DNA of 64,000 nucleotides. It comes from Melampsora larici-populina 98AG31 (lineage: Eukaryota > Basidiomycota > Pucciniomycetes > Pucciniales > Melampsoraceae). Below are positions 58,338 through 64,000 of the stretch, one piece after another (position 1 is the first letter of the stretch; every line of letters starts with the position of its first letter). The position numbers and the translations under genes were made by a program. The stretch lies in NCBI RefSeq assembly GCF_000204055.1, contig NW_006768843.1, forward strand, positions 1-64,000, read 5' to 3'. Below the pieces are notes generated by a model, which had not been told where the DNA came from, did no database searches, and saw nothing but the letters and a program-made list of their open reading frames with translations.

Positions 58338-61300
58338 CAAGCCTGGCTCGCAGCGCTGCAAGCCGCAATTCCTGAAGTGCAGCGATAAATATAATCGGCC
58401 AAGCCCAGTAGCTTTAGCCGCAGCGGGAGAAAGACCCTCACATGAAAAATAAGCTGAAAGTGTTATTTTTTATCGCAGCGCTTTGCAGCGTTGCATGACA
58501 AAAAAAAGCGTTTTTTTTTTGTAAAGGGAGCCACAAATTTAAACATCACTTCCAAATATAGATCAAGAGTAACGACCGTAAAGAAAAATTAACAAAACAA
58601 ATTAAAGGAGTGTAAAGAAAGTTTTTTTAAAAAAATCAAAAAAAAAACAAGTTTAAGGAGTGTAAAGAAATGAAAACACTACATTAAAAGACAAAACGAA
58701 TAAACAAACTAGAAGTGAGACCTTCTGGTTTTCTTTTGAACCACTTTCTTGCCATACTCAATGACTTTGCCAACGTCAGCAAAGTCACCGGTTAACGGGA
58801 CTCCTTCCAGTGACCATATCTGACTGCTTACCAACATCTTGATCATACAAGGAACCAGCCCACCTCGTTCTGCTGTGCACACTTTTCCGGCAATAGAGAA
58901 GGATCGTTCAGGGGCCGCTGAAGAAGCCGGTGTTGCAAGGTAGTTCCGAGCCAAAACCGACAAGACTGGGTACTTTGATCCATGAGTCTGAATAAGATCA
59001 GAGGTCAGTATAGGAGTCTGGAAAACGAAAGGAGAATGTACAAGGAGAATGTACTCACATTCCACCAGTCCAACGCATGTTGGGGGTTGTGTGCGTCAGG
59101 GGAAAGCATCAGATCGATGCCTTGGATGTAATGGTTGAGCTCACTGAAACCATTTGGTGTCTCGACCTCATCGTAGAGATTTAGAAAGGCGTCTCCAAAA
59201 GATTTGGTAGCCGATCTGATTGGTGAAGAAGTTGAAGGGCTGGCCGGTTGAGTTTGAAGTTCACTTGCATCCCGTTCCTCGGTAAACACGTCTTCTAATA
59301 GTCTTACGGCGCGCTTATGATTGGGAGACCCCTCTTCAAAAGCACGAGAGAAAAATCAAACTCGGAGACTAGGGTGAAAGACACTTGCTAAGACAAGTGT
59401 GTCACACTCGAGAGCTTCCTTGAGATATAGATCAATTTTATTGATCATGATATCTACCATTGGATAAAGCGGGTTGTTGACATGCATTCTGTCCAATCTA
59501 TCCTGCATGGACGACTTGAGATGCATGTACTTGACCAGTACCATACATCCTGTGGGCTTGTCACCCTCCATCTCACGGGTTAGTACCTTGTATGGCTATC
59601 AGATAGGGTTGAGTTGAATGTGGTCAGTATTGAGAAAGACTTAAAGGTATGAAAGTATGAAGTGGAACTACTCACTGTGAGAATGTCCAAAAGATCTCGC
59701 AGAGCTTGCCAATCGGCTACAGAGAATACAACCTCTTCAAAATAGCCTTGCTTCTTGCCGTCCTTCCGTGGACGTCGTTTCTTTGAATGTACCTCAGCTA
59801 GATCGTCTTTCATCACTCGATCAATCAGCTGAAAGAGGAGATCAAGCCAATATATTTGGCATAATTAGCCATCACATAAAACCCGTCAAATCCAAAATAA
59901 ACAACTCACATCTCGTGCGTGCCACATTCGCTCCCACCGCTCCGCCTGGATTCCCCATTGAATACCGTGACCTGATAAAAGGGCCTTGAGTGCCGGTAAT
60001 TCATCATTCTTACGTTGGACATTTGCTCTTTCTCGTCTTTGATTGAAGTCCGCACGGTGACCGCTAGACCTTGTGAGCTTTTTATTCACAGTGTCCATCT
60101 AGAATGTGATGAAGTCGTCATCAGTCATGTGAAGTCAAATGGAATAGATAAATAAAACAAGGGACTTACATCCTTGGTCAAAGACTTCATATATGTATTG
60201 CCGAGAAGATAAGCATCCTTACGTCGATGATAAATCTCAGGTTCATCATCTTTTTCACAATCCTCCTCTTCTGGATCGTTGTTAGAACCATCTGAGTTGG
60301 AATCACTGCTATGATTGCTATCTAAGTCATCCTGATCATCACTATCCAAGTTATCTTCATGTAATTCAGATTGGCTTAATTCAGGTGCGATCTTGTTGAC
60401 TTCATCTTCGTCCTCGTCAATAACAGCTAGTACTTCTGCTTGCGGGAACCTACCTAAAGTATTGTGGCGGATTCGTCTAGGTTTCATTCCAAGGGCATCA
60501 AGGCCGGCCTTGACAATAAGACCCATCTTATGACAAAAGCATCTAATCGACATTCGTTTTGGATCCCAAGATAGATGATGGCCGGAGATGAGGCCCTCTT
60601 CCTGGAGCTGTTGATGAATTTCACGGCCCATAGTAAAATTGTTGCTACCTGAATGTGACACACTGGCAAGCATGTGAGATTTGAGGACATGTCAGGACTT
60701 GTCAATAGATAGATAGAAAGATTGGAAAAGGGACTTATCTTCTTGTAAAGGTCATTTTTTTTCAGAATAGTTACCATAGGTTCAGCAAGTAATTGACCCT
60801 GGTGATGCCAAGCAACAAGTCTCATGCTTAAGTGGCGAACCACATATTTCCAGTCACTTGTGATATACGAGACTGATGCTCCAATGAACGCGTGGAGGTT
60901 TCCCTTCACCGTCCAAACATCTTGGATGAGACAGAATTTACTGTCTAAGCTCTGAGACAATCAAAAAAGGAAGAACATGTTTTATAAATTTCGAAAGCCG
61001 CTGATAACAAAGATTAATATGATGCAAAACTTACTTTGAGTTCCTGCTCAATAACCAAACCACGAAGCGAGAGGTAAAGGCGTTTTTCCTCATCAGCAGA
61101 CCATTTTCGTCCAAATACACGGGCATCCGGCCTCAACCAGTACATTATCGCCTTGAGGATAGGGTCATCGATTTGAATGAAGGGAATTGCAAGTGTGACT
61201 TGCCACACTGAAAGACATTGATTCAATGTCTTGTTTGAAAAGACTGGAGGCGAGTTGACAAAAGCTGAAAGGGAACCTTGATGATTTTCTTTGAGACATT

Positions 61301-62917
61301 GAGCTTGTACATCGTCTTCGGTAGGTGGAAGCTTTGCACCAGCCTGGATAGCCTGGCGCCGACGAGGGCAGCCGGCACCAGACTTTCCGGCTGCACAATT
61401 ACCGTCCCTGTGCGTCTTGAGATTTGACCAAGAAGATAAGCTAATTCGGACCACCTTGTTACACCAAAGGCAAGGGTAAGAAAGGCCAGTTTGGTCAAGT
61501 GGCTACAGGAATAGTTTACATGTTAGCTGAATGTTTGAACGGAAGAAGGAAATCATGGTACGTACATCTTTTTCCCCATGAAATGGCTTTCCAAAGAACG
61601 AGTATGGACTGTCAAATTGTTCATTTGGCTGATTCCTTTTGCGTTTCGTAAGACGCGCGTTCTTGTCATCTGAATCCTGGGCCAAATCGACTTCAGGAGG
61701 ACCCGAGGCCGAGTTTATCTATGGTTTTTGATACACAACTATCAGCGTCAGGTAATGAATGTGTGATGAGATTGAGAGGAAGTTAAATTACTCACCGCAG
61801 TTGATGTGGAAGTGGAAGAAAACAAGTTGACTACAGTTGCTTCCTCGGAATCGACATCATTACCAGACACCGAGTCAGAACATCCGCGGTTGACCTACAG
61901 TAGTATTTTGGAATAGGGTTGGGAAAAGTAGGCAATAAACAATGGAGTTGATCAATAAAAGCGAGACATTAAAAAGTTGGAAAAGATCTGATTGAGAACA
62001 TCGACGACTTACAGAAGATGATGGACGTGCAACAGTTCTGGAATGTCCACGTGCTGGTCCGCAAGGAGCTTGAGGTTGGTCGCCTGGTAATGAGGCCGAC
62101 CTCTCTCGACGTTGATGGACATGGGCGTCTTGTACATCTCTGACTGAGAATAGGTCGCCCATTCCACGTCGAGAATCTGATGATGGGGTTATCATGCCAG
62201 AGGGTCTTCGGGCAGGGGTAACTATGCGAGAAGAACAACGGATGGGTACATTTGAAACGTTATCGGTCTCGTAGCCGGAAGAAACAAAGGAGTCAATCGT
62301 TGGCTGTTTGTTCAACATGACGGAAGTGAGTTTAAGTAAAAACTTGAGCGGATTTGTATGAAGTGGTAGCTATTGAGTGGAAAGATTGAAAGATAGGTCA
62401 GAACTATACAATGAAGGATAGGTGTGTTGATTGGAAGGTGAAAGGATGAACTCCTTTTATACTCAAAAGGAGGGACATTTGTAAAACACGACTTACCAAT
62501 GTCTCGAGTCTGATGAGATCGGTCTCCATTTGTCCACATTTGACGGAATAGATCGTGAGGTTGGGAAAGGTCGTGGAGTGGGTATTTGAACTGTTGACTC
62601 TGGGCTAACCCAAAGGGGTGAGTTATTATCGAACGAAACTGGATAGTTGATGGATTCAACTAGGTGACCCGGTTAGGAGGTGACAGGGTGGTGGCTTGGT
62701 AGTGCTGGAGGTAGGTGTAACACTCGTTGTCCGAAACGTCTGCGTAGCTCTACGAGAGCACAATGGTTTGACGAGATGGAAGAGGATAGCTCAGCGCCTC
62801 CAAATATGGGGTCAAAATGTGAGCGATAAGCGTAGTGCCCGGGGCTGCTATGTGACAGCGCCGGGCGCTGCGCAGACCCGCGCTGCGCGCTCCTGCTTCC
62901 GCTGCGAGCCAGGCTTG
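58338..62917 (-). mobile_element. hAT transposon, 4580 bp, nearly complete
   Basis: The left end is CAAGCCTGGCTCGCAGCG and its exact inverse closes the right end at 62917. TGTCGAG flanks both sides (58331-58337 and 62918-62924); hAT duplications are normally 8 bp, and here 7 are identical. Subterminal DNA is rich in GCAGCG/CGCTGC words. It encodes one ten-exon transposase with a single TGA. It has inserted in the RT of a DIRS element. Confidence 0.88.
58709..62318 (-). pseudogene. hAT transposase with BED-type zinc finger (one TGA)
   Basis: Exons 62318-62013, 61894-61796, 61718-61566, 61502-61035, 60951-60739, 60673-60170, 60098-59910, 59828-59676, 59595-59059 and 58987-58709 total 967 codons. 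The N-terminus is Ser/Arg-rich. Exon 4 has a BED-like finger (CLWCNKVV...NLKTHRDGNC). The RNase H-like core includes CLIQDVWTVKGNLHAF, SHSGSNNFTMGRE and CFCHKMGLIVKAGLDALG, followed by an acidic insert. The C-terminus shows the hAT dimerisation signature LATPASSAAPERSFSIAG. In-frame TGA at 59356-59358 is the only stop. Intron 5 (60738-60674) joins in frame only as ATAAGT...CTCAC, an AT-AC intron, since no GT-AG alternative keeps the conserved residues. Confidence 0.8.
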
Positions 62918-62924
62918 TGTCGAG

Positions 62925-63819
62925 ATCCGGCCTTCCAGACGCCTTGGGCTCAGCCCTCGGGGCGGTCAACCATCTTTGACTCAGCAAACAGGATGCACGG
63001 TCCATAGGCCGCCTGCTCCTTGCCCCAAGCCAGCCCTCAGCCATCTAGGGCTCGCATACCCAACAATCCAGTCGGGGGTCCATCTCGAGGCGATTTCATG
63101 GGTCACGTGACTGGCTCAGGGAAACTTGCGATTGAAGGTGTGTGCGAATGCTGAGCCAAGGCATACATCAAAGCACCACATCCCAATCTACACATGCAAG
63201 CTCGATACAAATCGAGAACATCTCATACGTGAGCCCACAAAAGCTGAGCCAGCAAACGTCAGATGCAGAATAACACACGCAAGAACCAGCTTGTAGAAAT
63301 CGAGATTCAATACGTGAGCCAACTAGATTGGACTCCCCTTGCAATTGCCAAAGTTACCAACACAAGACACTTGTCCATGAGCGCCAGGGCGCACAGCTCT
63401 TGAGATCTTTGCAGGAACATCTCACGACAGCTACCTTCAAGTAAGCAAGGATGGATCCCCCTAATTCCTCTCTGGAACCATTTTTTGTGGCTGACTGCTG
63501 TTTGCATTTGCTTCTGTCCTCGTTGCCTTTGGAATCACTTCAGAAAACCTGTGTGCGCCGTCGAGCCAATTGCTCAGTTCAGCCCATTTCGTTTTCATCA
63601 TTTCCTCAGCATTCCAAAATCTATACTTGTGCGTGCCATTTCTTAAGATAACTCCTTTGTTGCTCAGTTCAGCTCATTTCTTATTCATTATTTTCTTCAC
63701 GGTTCCAAAAACTTACTTGCACCATGCCATTTGTTCTTACAATTTTTCCTTCTCAATAACATAGCTGTCGTAGGTCAAGAGTATCACACACCCCAGCCCC
63801 GCTCTCACAAATTGTGACC
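62925..63819. other. Spacer upstream of the last gene
   Basis: No gene is seen. GC-richer DNA (62.9-63.1 kb) gives way to AT-rich sequence. Words such as TCAGTTCAGC.CATTTC recur at about 63571 and 63664, in a roughly 90-bp imperfect repeat just before the next gene's leader. Confidence 0.35.
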
Positions 63820-64000
63820 ATGGCAGAACGTTCCCATCCACCGAATCCATGTAAGTTTGTGGGATGTCCCATTGTATTTCATGCTGCGCTTAGTACTGCC
63901 TTGCTTTGTTCCTGTAGATTTTGAGTTGGTGTCCACAGACCCTTCCAATCCTCAGTGGAAATGCTTGGTCTGTGTAGAACACATGGGCAATTTTGGCCCA
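63820..64000 (+). CDS. 5' end of an unidentified gene with a Cys-x2-Cys motif (runs off the window)
   Basis: ATG at 63820 opens a 31-nt exon (MAERSHPPNP), then a 67-nt GTAAGT...TGTAG intron, and a second exon from 63918 that is open to the window end. It reads through NPQWKCLVCVEHMGNFGP, a W-x-C-x2-C start of a zinc-finger-like fold often found at the N-terminus of transposon proteins. Too little is present to name it; both a transposase partner and a host gene remain possible. Confidence 0.45.

Overview
This window looks like a transposon-dense stretch of a basidiomycete genome, most likely a rust fungus (Pucciniales). The evidence is indirect: AT-rich intergenic DNA, many short GT-AG introns (about 45-85 nt), and a mix of CMC/CACTA, PIF-Harbinger, MULE, hAT and DIRS elements typical of rust genomes. 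In-frame stops are mostly TGA in a TTGA context, which fits the TCG-biased C-to-T mutation reported for Pucciniomycotina transposons. I found no convincing host housekeeping gene, tRNA or rRNA. Everything interpretable is mobile DNA, much of it nested.

Left part (1-12037). A 0.8-kb Harbinger-like MITE lies at 1186-1967. A decayed DIRS-type (tyrosine-recombinase) retrotransposon reads on the minus strand from about 10275 to 3958 (gag, RT/RNase H, recombinase). A 1672-bp TG...CA insertion with a 4-bp duplication (7696-9367) splits its gag. A repeat-rich non-coding stretch (10.3-12.0 kb) follows.

Centre (12038-37261). This is one 25.2-kb CMC/CACTA-type transposon with 40-bp terminal inverted repeats (37/40 identical) and a TTA target duplication. 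Its own genes are a Tnp2-type transposase with an AT-hook (31193-35185, -), a 1532-codon accessory protein with a zinc-finger-like C-terminus (19284-24168, -), a divergently transcribed gene (24898-26121, +), a small SAP/HeH-like protein (35843-36310, -), and a Ser/Pro-rich gene (12576-17949, -). Two younger elements sit inside it. A 3.9-kb PIF-Harbinger (13329-17255, TSD TAA) interrupts a coding exon of the last gene. A 4.8-kb MULE (26126-30951, TSD TTAATTTA) has landed on the stop codon of the + strand gene. The MULE transposase is joined through spliced exons to a C-terminal RTC4-like domain, which I consider the most unusual protein architecture here.

Right part (37265-64000). The left end of a hAT element (38683-38892) continues after a nested three-gene PIF-Harbinger (38893-44911, TSD TTA, containing an assembly gap) into a decayed hAT body (to about 48.06 kb). 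A 182-bp CACTA-type MITE and a cluster of TGTAGGCG motifs lie between. A 1.2-kb hAT deletion derivative (48763-49953) and about 5 kb of degenerate DNA follow. A second, plus-strand DIRS remnant (54930-58337) is cut by a nearly complete hAT (58338-62917). That hAT encodes a 966-residue BED-finger transposase with one TGA stop and a putative AT-AC intron. The window ends in the first exons of another gene (63820 onward).

Gene models were built by eye from splice motifs and frame continuity. Each spliced sum quoted is a whole number of codons, but none has transcript support.
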